A stretch of 17,358 bases of DNA, from contig UQJV01000045.1 of assembly GCA_900541475.1 (NCBI GenBank), positions 1 to 17,358 on the forward strand. Reading direction: 5' to 3'. Below are positions 1 to 8,754 of the stretch, one piece after another (the stretch's first letter is position 1; each line of letters starts with the position of its first letter). The notes beneath the pieces were generated by a model that was not told where the DNA came from, made no database searches, and worked only from the letters and a program-made list of their open reading frames with translations. The translations under genes and the position numbers were made by a program. The DNA is from an uncultured Collinsella sp. (GTDB taxonomy: Bacteria; Actinomycetota; Coriobacteriia; Coriobacteriales; Coriobacteriaceae).

Positions 1-57
1 GCGGGTGGTTTCTGATGCGGCGCGCTGCGCGCCCCGCACAGGCTAAAGCCCATAAAT

Positions 58-95
58 AAAAAAACCGCCGCAGGCCATAAGACCTGCGGCGGTTT
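58..95 (-). terminator. Rho-independent terminator of the amino acid ABC operon
   Basis: A 13-bp perfect stem (62-74 with 83-95) encloses an 8-nt loop. Read on the minus strand it is followed by seven T residues (complement of 58-64). It lies about 20 bases past the ATPase stop codon, so it ends the ABC operon. On the plus strand only three T residues follow, so it would work poorly in that direction. Confidence 0.85.
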
Positions 96-116
96 CATCT
101 CAATTCTGAGTTGAGT

Positions 117-881
117 CTACCCCTCGATACGGCTCAAGAACTCACGGGTGCGCTGCTCACGCGGATGGTCGATAACCTGCTCGGCAGGACCCTCCTCGAC
201 AATGCGACCGCCGTCCATAAAGACCACGCGGTCGGCAACGTCGCGCGCAAACTGCATCGCATGGGTCACGATCACCATCGTCATATTCTGTGCGGCAAGG
301 TCTTTAATGACACGCAGCACCTCAGCCGTTAGCTCGGGATCGAGCGCCGAGGTCGGCTCGTCAAAGAACAAGATCTCCGGGTCGAGCGCCAAGGCGCGGG
401 CGATACTCACACGCTGTTGCTGACCGCCCGAAAGCTCACATGGCACCTTGTTCTCGTTGCCCGTAAGCCCCATCTGCGCGATCAGCTCACGCGCGCGTGC
501 TTCGGCCTGCTCGCGCGGGCGCTTGAGCACGCGAATCGGAGCATCGGTGATGTTTTTCATCACCGTATAGTGCGGAAACAGATTGTAGTTCTGAAACACC
601 AGACCAAATCGCGAGCGCGCTTGCTTGGGCACGTCGCCTTTCGCATATACCGCGCCCGACCCCGCGTCCGTCGCAACGGCAAGGTCGCCAAACGAAAGCG
701 AGCCACCGTCGAGTGTCTCGAGTAGTGTGGCGCAGCGTAGAAGCGTGGACTTACCGCCGCCCGAAGGCCCGATAATCGCCACGACCTCGCCGCGCTTTAC
801 CTCGAGCGAGATATCCTTGAGCACCTCATTGCCGCCAAACGCCTTGCGTGCGTTCGCTATATCCATTACCGAATTAATCAT
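117..881 (-). CDS. Polar amino acid ABC transporter ATP-binding protein
   Basis: This 254-aa cytoplasmic ATPase should power import by the permease and binding protein encoded just upstream. The full nucleotide-binding domain is visible: Walker A GPSGGGKST (38-46), Q-loop VFQNYNLFP (95-103), signature LSGGQQQR (150-157), Walker B ILFFDEPTSALD (170-181) and H-loop His207. Length and motifs fit the polar amino acid (GlnQ/HisP/ArtP) family. The chosen ATG overlaps the permease end by 8 nt, which suggests translational coupling. The next in-frame ATG (864-866) is possible, and the frame stays open upstream to a GTG at 932. Neither upstream region has a strong ribosome binding site. The sequence does not reveal the amino acid substrate. 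Confidence 0.95.
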   Translation of the reverse strand: MINSVMDIANARKAFGGNEVLKDISLEVKRGEVVAIIGPSGGGKSTLLRCATLLETLDGGSLSFGDLAVATDAGSGAVYAKGDVPKQARSRFGLVFQNYNLFPHYTVMKNITDAPIRVLKRPREQAEARARELIAQMGLTGNENKVPCELSGGQQQRVSIARALALDPEILFFDEPTSALDPELTAEVLRVIKDLAAQNMTMVIVTHAMQFARDVADRVVFMDGGRIVEEGPAEQVIDHPREQRTREFLSRIEG

Positions 882-1527
882 GGTAGTAATCCAATTTTTT
901 CTCGGCAGCGCCCAGCAGCATCTCAACCACAAAGTTAAAGACCCAGTAAATCAGCGCCGCGATTGCAAACGGCACCATGCTCACCTGCGAGGCGACCAGC
1001 GCCTTGGCCGTCGAGAACATCTCCCCCACGCCGATGGCAAACGCCAGCGACGTGTCCTTGACCAGCGTGATGATCTCGTTGCCCATCGCCGGCAAAATGC
1101 GTTTGGCAACCTGCGGCATCACGATGTACAAAAACGTCTGCAGACGAGAGTAACCCAGCACCTCGGCAGCCTCGTATTGACCGCGCGGAATGGACTGCAG
1201 GCCCGAGCGATAGATCTCGGCAAAGTAGCCGGCGTAGTTGATGATGAACGCCACAACGCACGCCGTCCACTTGGAATCGGGCGTGAGCGAGATGCCGAAC
1301 ACGTAGTACGGGGCAAAGTAGATGGCAAACATCTGCAGCATGAGCGGCGTGCCGCGCATCACCGAAATGTAGATGCGCGCAATCCAGCGGAGCGGCGCAA
1401 TTTTGCTCATGCGCATGAACGCCACGGGGATTCCCAGCGGAATCGACCCGAGCAGCGTCAACACAAACAGCTGCAAGCTGACCAAGAATCCCTGGCCAAG
1501 CATCTGCATCATGACCTGAATAGACAT
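874..1527 (-). CDS. Polar amino acid ABC transporter permease (HisM/GlnP type)
   Basis: This 217-aa integral membrane protein forms the pore of the importer. Hydrophobic stretches lie around residues 11-35, 62-80, 87-108 and 186-206. Family features are RGTPL at 58-62 and the ATPase-contacting EAA loop at about 119-146 (EAAEVLGYSR then VMPQVAKRILP). Only one permease gene is present, so it probably works as a homodimer. The ATG shares a base with the stop of the binding-protein gene (TAATG), typical of coupled translation. An in-frame TTG five codons upstream is possible but less likely. Its 3' end overlaps the ATPase start by 8 nt. Confidence 0.95.
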   Translation of the reverse strand: MSIQVMMQMLGQGFLVSLQLFVLTLLGSIPLGIPVAFMRMSKIAPLRWIARIYISVMRGTPLMLQMFAIYFAPYYVFGISLTPDSKWTACVVAFIINYAGYFAEIYRSGLQSIPRGQYEAAEVLGYSRLQTFLYIVMPQVAKRILPAMGNEIITLVKDTSLAFAIGVGEMFSTAKALVASQVSMVPFAIAALIYWVFNFVVEMLLGAAEKKLDYYHD

Positions 1528-2387
1528 TACTTGAGCACCCAATTATCGAAAGATAGACCATAGCTTGAATACCTGTCGCACAGGTCCTTGACCGTGCCGT
1601 CCTCGTAGAGCGCCTTGAGCGACTCGGTCACGGCGTCGGCCGACTTGGTGTCGCCCTTCTTAAAGCCGACGGCGTAGTGCTCGCTGGACAGCGGCTCATC
1701 AAGCTGTGTATAGGCAGCGGGCTTGGCGGCAAGCTGGTACTGGGCAATCGAAAGGTCGCAAGCCACGGCATCGACCGCGCCGCTCTCGAGCTGCATAAAG
1801 GCCGTATTGTACTCGCCGATCGTGTCGAGCGTGGCAAACGTCGCCGCCAGATCCTTCTGGTCACCCTCGAGCACATCCTGCGCAGCGGAATCGGTCTGGG
1901 TAATCACGGTCTTTCCAGCAAGATCATCCCAGCTCTTGATGCCCGCATCCTTCTTTACCACCAGCACCTGCTCGTTGAGCATATACGGCTCGGAGAACGT
2001 GTAGTCGTCCTCACGGCCCTCCATGGTAAAGCCGTTCCAGATGCAGTTGATGGCGCCCGAGTTGAGCAGCGTGTCTTTAGCGTCCCAGTCGATGGCCTCG
2101 TATTTGACCTCCCAGCCCTGCTTATCGGCAACAGCCTTGGCCAGATCGAGATCAAAGCCGGTGTACTCGCCGTCGTCGCCCACAAAGCCGTACGGAGGAT
2201 AGGACTTATCAAAGCCCACCACGAGCTTCTTGGACTCCGCAGCGCCCTTTACATCCTTGGCCGCGGTAGATCCAGCAGCAGAGCCCTTTCCGGCACCACC
2301 GCCGCAGCCGACAAGACCAAGGCCGAGCACCGTGGCAAACGAGCCGGCTAGACCAACAAACTGACGACGAGACATATCGGTATTCAT
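1527..2387 (-). CDS. Amino acid ABC transporter substrate-binding lipoprotein (family 3)
   Basis: This 286-aa extracellular receptor captures an amino acid and delivers it to the permease. The N-terminus reads MSRRQFVGLAGS, a twin-arginine motif (Arg7-Arg8), followed by a hydrophobic stretch and a lipobox LVGC with Cys28. It is therefore likely a Tat-exported, lipid-anchored protein, consistent with a monoderm cell. The family 3 signature GFDLDLAKAVADK is at 77-89, with SYPPYGFVGDDGEYTGF just before it. The ATG at 2387 was chosen because AAGGGGG sits 7 nt upstream, although the frame is open to 2408. It is the first gene of a three-gene operon with its own promoter at 2444-2472. Ligand specificity cannot be read from the sequence. 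Confidence 0.94.
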   Translation of the reverse strand: MNTDMSRRQFVGLAGSFATVLGLGLVGCGGGAGKGSAAGSTAAKDVKGAAESKKLVVGFDKSYPPYGFVGDDGEYTGFDLDLAKAVADKQGWEVKYEAIDWDAKDTLLNSGAINCIWNGFTMEGREDDYTFSEPYMLNEQVLVVKKDAGIKSWDDLAGKTVITQTDSAAQDVLEGDQKDLAATFATLDTIGEYNTAFMQLESGAVDAVACDLSIAQYQLAAKPAAYTQLDEPLSSEHYAVGFKKGDTKSADAVTESLKALYEDGTVKDLCDRYSSYGLSFDNWVLK

Positions 2388-2405
2388 GGTATTCCCCCTT
2401 GGTGG

Positions 2406-2457
2406 CACTTTAGTTAAGTAAAGTGAGTCATGTAACGTTCAGAATCATACACTTTAG
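2406..2457 (-). promoter_or_regulatory. Operator-like repeats around the ABC operon start site
   Basis: CACTTTAG occurs at 2406-2413 and again at 2450-2457, 44 bp apart, about four helical turns. The first copy is part of a 20-bp near-palindrome (2406-2425) with 7-bp perfect outer arms and a central TTAA. The second copy lies directly beside the -10 element at 2444-2449. This arrangement fits a repressor that loops or occludes the promoter. I do not recognise the regulator. Confidence 0.4.
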
Positions 2458-2472
2458 CGTGATAGAGCACAA
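2444..2472 (-). promoter_or_regulatory. Promoter of the amino acid ABC operon
   Basis: On the minus strand TTGTGC (2472-2467) is separated by 17 bases from TATGAT (2449-2444). The hexamers match the housekeeping consensus at three of six and five of six positions. This places the transcription start about 45-50 bases before the binding-protein ATG. Confidence 0.55.
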
Positions 2473-2479
2473 GGCGAGT

Positions 2480-2618
2480 TTGCCCGCCGCGTGAGGGGTG
2501 TGGGGGTTAAGTTTATCGCGAGTTCCGCACGAACAGGAGGCCACTTAATGTGGCCTCCGTCGTGAGCAGGACTGTAGAGCAGGAAACTTAACCCCCACAC
2601 CCCTCACGCGGCGGGCAA
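2480..2618. repeat. 139-nt element with perfect 35-bp inverted arms and nested hairpin
   Basis: Arms at 2480-2514 and 2584-2618 are exact reverse complements over 35 bases. The 69-base interior holds a second hairpin: 9-bp arms GGAGGCCAC (2536-2544) and GTGGCCTCC (2550-2558) around TTAAT. It extends through CACGA (2528-2532) pairing with TCGTG (2560-2564). GAGCAGG is repeated directly at 2564-2570 and 2577-2583. There is no coding potential. It lies between the divergent ABC operon and the RlmD-family gene, outside both core promoters. It could be a non-autonomous mobile repeat of the MITE or REPIN type, a small invertible segment, or a structured RNA. Confidence 0.85.
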
Positions 2619-2682
2619 CCGTCGTTGGGCTTATCACTGACACGATTAAACCGCTTGCATATCGTCTGCTGGCTTGGCACGG

Positions 2683-2713
2683 TACAATACTTGCAGCTTT
2701 AATTCATGAATTA
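2683..2713 (+). promoter_or_regulatory. Probable -10 element and leader palindrome of the RlmD-family gene
   Basis: TACAAT at 2683-2688 is a good -10 hexamer, but no convincing -35 lies at normal spacing; TTGCAT at 2655-2660 is 22 bases away. Just downstream, 2700-2713 is a perfect 14-bp palindrome, TAATTCATGAATTA. It falls between the expected start site and the ribosome binding site, where a repressor could act. Confidence 0.4.
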
Positions 2714-2725
2714 GTGGAGTTATTG

Positions 2726-4174
2726 ATGGCAGAATCTCGTGCGGAGCGTAGGGCTTGTCGTGCTTTGGTGGAGGCGGCTGAGGGGTCGAAGGAGGAGAAA
2801 TCTTCTACGAAATCCAAGTCTTCTAAAGCTGCAAAAAGCAAATCGACCAAGAGCAGGGCTAAGACCAAGCGTTCTGACTCTCGTCGAGGCGGGGACAAAG
2901 CGCCTCGGACTCGTTCCAAGCGCCCGCATAATAATTCGGTTCCGTCTGCGCGTAAGGCTGTGGATCCCAAGTCTCCCTGTTCCATCATGAAAGCTTGCGG
3001 TGGGTGCACGGCGCTCAATCGTCCTTATAAAAAGCAGTTGGCAGCTAAGCAGGCTGCTATGGAGGAGCTTTTTACCTCGCTTTGTGAGCGCGAGGGCATT
3101 AGCGTCGACCCCATTCGCGGTATGGGCGTCACCCTGGGCGACCCGGGTAAATATCCTGCGCCGCGCGGGTTTCGCCATAAGGCCGCCACTCCCTTTGCCC
3201 CCGGTAAAGAGGGCGCTGTCCGCTGCGGCTTTTTTGAACGTGGCACGCACAGAATCGTTGCTGTTCCCGAATGTCCCGTCGAGGCGCCGGGTGCCCGTCA
3301 GATTCTCAACGGCATCGCGCGTGAGGCTGAGCGCCTGCGCATTCCCGCCTTTAACGAGGACAAGCATCTGGGCTTGCTTCGCTATGCCGTCGTTCGCTGC
3401 GGCTGGCGCACCGACCAAATCATGGTCACCCTCGTGACCGCCCAGCGCGACCTGCCGCATGCACAGGATTTCTTTGAGGCCGTCGCCGCACTCGATCCGC
3501 GCATCGTCACCGTCGCCCAAAACATCAACGGACGCACCGGCAACGCCATCCTCGGCGAGGAAACTCGCATTGTATATGGCGCCGAGTGCATGCGCGACCA
3601 GCTGCTCGGCTACGAGTTCGATATCTCCCCCACCGCGTTCTACCAGACCAACCCGCAGCAGACCGAGCTGCTCTATCAGTTCGCTATCGACGGCATGGAT
3701 CTGCACCAGGGCGATGTGCTTATGGATGCTTACTGCGGCAGCGGCACCATCGGTCTTTGCGCAGCTAAAGAAGCCCAGAACAAGGGTATCGGCATCATGC
3801 TGCTCGGCGTAGAGCGCAACCCGGCGGGCATTGCCGACGCGCGCCGCAATGCCGAGCTCAACGGTCTTACCCGCAGCGCCTGGTTTATGGCCGACGATGC
3901 CACCGACTACATCCTAGACGCCGCCGACAACAACGAGCGCGTCGATGTCCTTTCCATCGACCCGCCGCGCGCCGGCTCCACCCCCGAGTTCCTCGAAGCT
4001 GCCTGCGCACTTAAGCCGCGCCGCATCACCTATATCAGCTGCAACCCCGTGACCCAAGAGCGCGACCTGCACCAGCTCCTCGACGGAGGCTATCGCCTGC
4101 TCAAGATCACGCCCGTCGACATGTTCCCCCATACCGACCATACCGAAACCGTAGCGGTCCTCGAACGCCGCTAA
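2726..4174 (+). CDS. rlmD: 23S rRNA (uracil-C5)-methyltransferase, RlmD/TrmA family
   Basis: This 482-aa protein is expected to methylate C5 of a uridine in 23S rRNA using S-adenosylmethionine. Residues 1-80 are a Lys/Arg/Ser-rich, low-complexity tail. Cys85, Cys91, Cys94 and Cys183 match the [4Fe-4S] ligand pattern of the family. The SAM-binding motif is DAYCGSGTIGL (334-344), preceded by FYQTNPQQTE (305-314). DPPR is at 412-415, the catalytic Cys439 sits in SCNP, and the likely base is Glu474 in DHTETV. No TRAM domain is visible, so the exact target (RlmD, RlmC or RlmCD type) is uncertain. The ATG at 2726 is chosen because GGAG lies 6 nt upstream; an in-frame GTG at 2714 is less likely. The gene is convergent with the PHP gene. 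Confidence 0.9.
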   Translation: MAESRAERRACRALVEAAEGSKEEKSSTKSKSSKAAKSKSTKSRAKTKRSDSRRGGDKAPRTRSKRPHNNSVPSARKAVDPKSPCSIMKACGGCTALNRPYKKQLAAKQAAMEELFTSLCEREGISVDPIRGMGVTLGDPGKYPAPRGFRHKAATPFAPGKEGAVRCGFFERGTHRIVAVPECPVEAPGARQILNGIAREAERLRIPAFNEDKHLGLLRYAVVRCGWRTDQIMVTLVTAQRDLPHAQDFFEAVAALDPRIVTVAQNINGRTGNAILGEETRIVYGAECMRDQLLGYEFDISPTAFYQTNPQQTELLYQFAIDGMDLHQGDVLMDAYCGSGTIGLCAAKEAQNKGIGIMLLGVERNPAGIADARRNAELNGLTRSAWFMADDATDYILDAADNNERVDVLSIDPPRAGSTPEFLEAACALKPRRITYISCNPVTQERDLHQLLDGGYRLLKITPVDMFPHTDHTETVAVLERR

Positions 4175-4202
4175 CCAACCTCGGTAGATTTTTGGGACAA
4201 GA

Positions 4203-4232
4203 AAGGGGGCGGCCCGCCTGGACCGCCCCCTT
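4203..4232. terminator. Hairpin terminator between convergent rlmD and PHP genes
   Basis: A GC-rich 10-bp stem (4203-4212 with 4223-4232) has a 10-nt loop. It sits between two convergent stop codons, so it may serve both strands. T tracts are short on either side (TTCGCTTGGTTT on plus, TTTCTTG on minus), so efficiency is uncertain. Confidence 0.6.
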
Positions 4233-4252
4233 CGCTTGGTTTATAAACTCCG

Positions 4253-5074
4253 CTACATCCTCTTGCGCAGGTCGCACACGCCGGCTGCCGCCATCTCGCG
4301 CAGCAGCGTCTCGCGGTCGCGTGTCACGATCAGGTCCAGCGGGAAGTGAATCTCGTCGAGCAACTTGCGCGCGTGATCGAGCTTGCCAATGGCCATGCCA
4401 ATGTGCGCATCGGTCGACACACCAATACCCACGCCCAGCTCGGCGCAACGCTCGGCAATCTTGCGGCATACGGCCCAATGCCCAGTGTCGACACCGTGTT
4501 CAAGACTATGGTTGTTGATCTCGATAATCTTGTGCTTGGCCTTAGCCGCCAGCAGCACCTCGTCGATATCGAACGACACGCCCGAGCGACCCGTGTGGCC
4601 CAGCATAAACACCTTGGGGTGCTCCAGGGCATTGATATACATCTCGGTCGTCTGGGCCAGCGTCGCGCCTTCAGCGAACTGCGGATTATGCACGCTTGCC
4701 ACCAAATAATCCAAATTACGCGTAACCAAATCGAACAGTGAATGCTGACGGCTGTATGAATCGCCGGCGATATCGAGCGTGACAGGAGTGTCCTCGCCAA
4801 ACAGGCTTCCGTCCAGTGAAACGATATCGGCCTCGGCACCACGCAGCACCAGCACGCCGCTCCATATACGCGGCCAGATATCCTGGTTGATAAAGAACTG
4901 GTAACTGCGCAGGTCATTAGGGCAAGCCGTAACCATAGAGCTCAGATGGTCGGCAGATCCGAGCACCTGCAGGCCACGCTCTGCCGCCCAGTACACATTC
5001 TCCTCAATAGTCGAATATGCATGCGCAGAGAACATCGTATGGGTATGAATGTCACAAGAAAGCAGGTAGGGCAT
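4253..5074 (-). CDS. PHP-domain phosphoesterase (YcdX-like)
   Basis: This 273-aa protein carries the metal-binding motifs of the PHP superfamily: HTH at 10-12, DH at 42-43, Glu81 in RGAEAD, His129 in ASVHN, His160 in LGHTGRS, and DAH at 222-224. Members are metal-dependent phosphoesterases, and this layout most resembles stand-alone YcdX-type phosphatases rather than the DNA polymerase PHP domain. A histidinol-phosphatase role is possible but no histidine genes are nearby. The start is well supported by TAAGGAGA about 5 nt before the ATG. The aminotransferase gene lies upstream on the same strand, 165 bases away, so the two may share a transcript. The substrate is unknown. Confidence 0.88.
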   Translation of the reverse strand: MPYLLSCDIHTHTMFSAHAYSTIEENVYWAAERGLQVLGSADHLSSMVTACPNDLRSYQFFINQDIWPRIWSGVLVLRGAEADIVSLDGSLFGEDTPVTLDIAGDSYSRQHSLFDLVTRNLDYLVASVHNPQFAEGATLAQTTEMYINALEHPKVFMLGHTGRSGVSFDIDEVLLAAKAKHKIIEINNHSLEHGVDTGHWAVCRKIAERCAELGVGIGVSTDAHIGMAIGKLDHARKLLDEIHFPLDLIVTRDRETLLREMAAAGVCDLRKRM

Positions 5075-5111
5075 CGGGTCTCCTTATCTGGCACGGCCGT
5101 CGCTTATATTC

Positions 5112-5141
5112 ATTGTACGCATAGCCTTCGATAGTCGTAAA
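5112..5141 (-). promoter_or_regulatory. Possible promoter of the PHP gene
   Basis: Minus-strand TTTACG (5141-5136) is followed after 18 bases by TACAAT (5117-5112), 37 bases before the ATG. The -35 match is weak, but the -10 is the same TACAAT seen before several other genes in this window. Confidence 0.35.
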
Positions 5142-5174
5142 ACCACTCCATCCCAAAGACACAACGTCCATGAC

Positions 5175-5205
5175 AACGGGGTTCGGCTTAACACCAAACC
5201 CCGTT
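5175..5205. other. Hairpin between aminotransferase and PHP genes
   Basis: A perfect 9-bp stem, AACGGGGTT (5175-5183) with AACCCCGTT (5197-5205), encloses a 13-nt loop. It lies 35 bases past the aminotransferase stop. No T tract follows on the minus strand, so it is a poor intrinsic terminator. It may stabilise the 3' end of the message or act as a partial attenuator. Confidence 0.5.
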
Positions 5206-5239
5206 TCACGTAAAACATTGTAGGCAGAGCGCTTTACTT

Positions 5240-6424
5240 TTAACGATACTCGTCCGCCAACTGCTTCCAAGCAGGTAGCGAATTGACAATCGTTTCGTAA
5301 CTCACGCAATAGCCCAGGCGGAACCAACCCGGCATACCAAAGCTGTCCGAGGGAACCGCAAGCAACTCATACTTCTTTGCGCGCTCGCAAAACGCATTCG
5401 CATCGGGCTCGAGCGCCTTCACCCACAGGTAGAAAGCACCGTCCGGCTCAACGTAGGTGTAACCGTACTCCGCCAATGCGTCGGTGAGCGCCGTGCGGTT
5501 GCGGGCATAGGCATCGATATCGCTCGGCTCATCGATACAATCGATAATCACGCGCTGGAAGAGCGCCGGTGCGCATACAAAACCCAGCGTACGGGCAGCG
5601 CCCGCAACAGCCGGCATCAGACGCGCAGCCTGCGGATTGGTGTTGGGAACCAAGATCCAACCCACGCGCTCACCAGGCAGCGACAGCGACTTAGAATACG
5701 AGTAGCACACCACGGTGTTCTCGTAGATCGAGGGCACCCAGGGCACCTCGGCACCGTACACGATCTCGCGGTACGGCTCATCCGAGATGAGCATAATCGG
5801 ATTCTCGGGATCGCGCTTGGCGTTAACCTCGCGCAAAACATCGGCCAGTCGCGTCAGCGTGTCGCGCGTATACACGGCACCGGTCGGGTTGTTGGGCGAA
5901 TCGATAATGACGGCCGCTGTCTTATCGCTAATCGCCTTGAGCACGTTGTCCACGCTCAGCTGGAACGTGTCTTCATCGGCAGGCGCCTCGACACACGTGC
6001 AGCCTGCCTTCTCAATCCACACGCGATACTCCGGAAAGTACGGGGCGATAACAATAACCTCGTCGCCCGGGTTCGTAACAGCATTGAGCGTGCAGGTGAG
6101 CGAAGCCGCGGCGCCCACCGTCATAAAGACGTCCTTGCCCTCATAGCTCGTGCCAAAGCGGCGGTTGAGCGATTCGGCGACGGCTGCTCGACATTGCGGC
6201 AGACCCGGTGCGGGCGTATAACCGTGCAGCTGGTCGCTCGGCAGCTCCAAAGCCTTCTTAATGGACGCAGCCACAGCGGCGGGCGCCGGAACACTCGGGT
6301 TGCCCAGCGAAAAATCGAATACGTTCTCCGCACCGATCTGCGCCTTGCGCTCAAGACCATAGCTAAAGATCTCGCGGATGATGGAGCTTTCCGCACCGCG
6401 AGCATACATAGTTTCGTTGATCAT
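5240..6424 (-). CDS. Pyridoxal phosphate-dependent aminotransferase, class I/II
   Basis: This 394-aa fold-type I aminotransferase should transfer an amino group between an amino acid and a 2-oxo acid. Key positions are visible: SPNNPTG (176-182), Asp215 of SDEPYRE that contacts the PLP ring nitrogen, the Schiff-base Lys245 in SYSKSLSLPGER, and the carboxylate-binding arginine Arg369 in WFRLGY. HGYTPAPGLP (67-76) is the usual substrate-side segment. Length is normal for the AspC-like group. The ATG at 6424 is supported by AAGGGGA about 6 nt upstream. The frame is open to 6523, but that extension would run into an inverted repeat. Substrate preference is not determinable from sequence alone. 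Confidence 0.93.
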   Translation of the reverse strand: MINETMYARGAESSIIREIFSYGLERKAQIGAENVFDFSLGNPSVPAPAAVAASIKKALELPSDQLHGYTPAPGLPQCRAAVAESLNRRFGTSYEGKDVFMTVGAAASLTCTLNAVTNPGDEVIVIAPYFPEYRVWIEKAGCTCVEAPADEDTFQLSVDNVLKAISDKTAAVIIDSPNNPTGAVYTRDTLTRLADVLREVNAKRDPENPIMLISDEPYREIVYGAEVPWVPSIYENTVVCYSYSKSLSLPGERVGWILVPNTNPQAARLMPAVAGAARTLGFVCAPALFQRVIIDCIDEPSDIDAYARNRTALTDALAEYGYTYVEPDGAFYLWVKALEPDANAFCERAKKYELLAVPSDSFGMPGWFRLGYCVSYETIVNSLPAWKQLADEYR

Positions 6425-6448
6425 CTGTTCCCCTTTCGCATAGGCGCT

Positions 6449-6454
6449 ATTGTA
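6449..6454 (-). promoter_or_regulatory. Probable -10 element of the aminotransferase gene
   Basis: TACAAT on the minus strand lies 24 bases before the ATG. No good -35 hexamer is found at 16-18 bases. The long inverted repeat at 6484-6545 starts about 30 bases further upstream. Confidence 0.4.
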
Positions 6455-6483
6455 CGCTTTAGCCGAGCAAAGTGCCGCAGCAA

Positions 6484-6545
6484 TGTTGATTGGGGACAGA
6501 CTTAAATGCGTGAAAACGCTCATTTAAGTCTGTCCCCAATCAACA
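6484..6545. repeat. 62-nt element with perfect 25-bp inverted arms
   Basis: Arms at 6484-6508 and 6521-6545 are exact reverse complements over 25 bases. The 12-base centre can extend the stem with CGT (6509-6511) and ACG (6516-6518), leaving a GAAA tetraloop and a two-base bulge. The arms contain GGGGACAGACTTAA, a motif I recall from repeats near REP-associated (Y1/IS200-like) transposases in other bacteria; this is memory, not a search. It lies between the aminotransferase promoter region and the ftsH terminator. No T tract follows, so a terminator role is unlikely. Confidence 0.85.
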
Positions 6546-6563
6546 GACAGCCCCATATCGGAC

Positions 6564-6603
6564 AAAAGAAAAAAGCCTCCGCAGGTTTCCCGGCGGAGGC
6601 TTT
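6564..6603 (-). terminator. Rho-independent terminator of the tilS-hpt-ftsH cluster
   Basis: An 11-bp stem (6572-6582 with 6593-6603) has a 10-nt loop. On the minus strand it is followed by TTTTTTCTTTT, an excellent T tract. It begins 12 bases past the ftsH stop codon. Confidence 0.85.
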
Positions 6604-6614
6604 CGCCACAAAGG

Positions 6615-8753
<2,139 letters not shown>

Positions 8754-8754
8754 C

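Noticed and set aside
14..39. GC-rich palindrome TGCGGCGCGC...GCGCG...CCGCA at the left edge
   Set aside because: The loop is too short, there is a bulge and no T tract, and the context is cut by the window edge, so no function can be assigned.
625..1563. A 312-codon plus-strand frame across the ABC genes
   Set aside because: It is antisense to the permease and ATPase genes, rich in Arg and His, with no domain features.
2720..3706. A 328-codon minus-strand frame opposite the RlmD-family gene
   Set aside because: The plus-strand frame carries the Fe-S cysteines, SAM motif and catalytic Cys, so this one is a shadow.
5052..5327. A 91-codon minus-strand frame spanning the gap between aminotransferase and PHP genes
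   Set aside because: It overlaps the aminotransferase 3' end in another frame, contains a hairpin, and lacks a convincing start.
6425..6523. N-terminal extension of the aminotransferase by 33 codons
   Set aside because: It would translate part of an inverted repeat and the -10 region. The internal ATG has a good ribosome binding site and fits family length.
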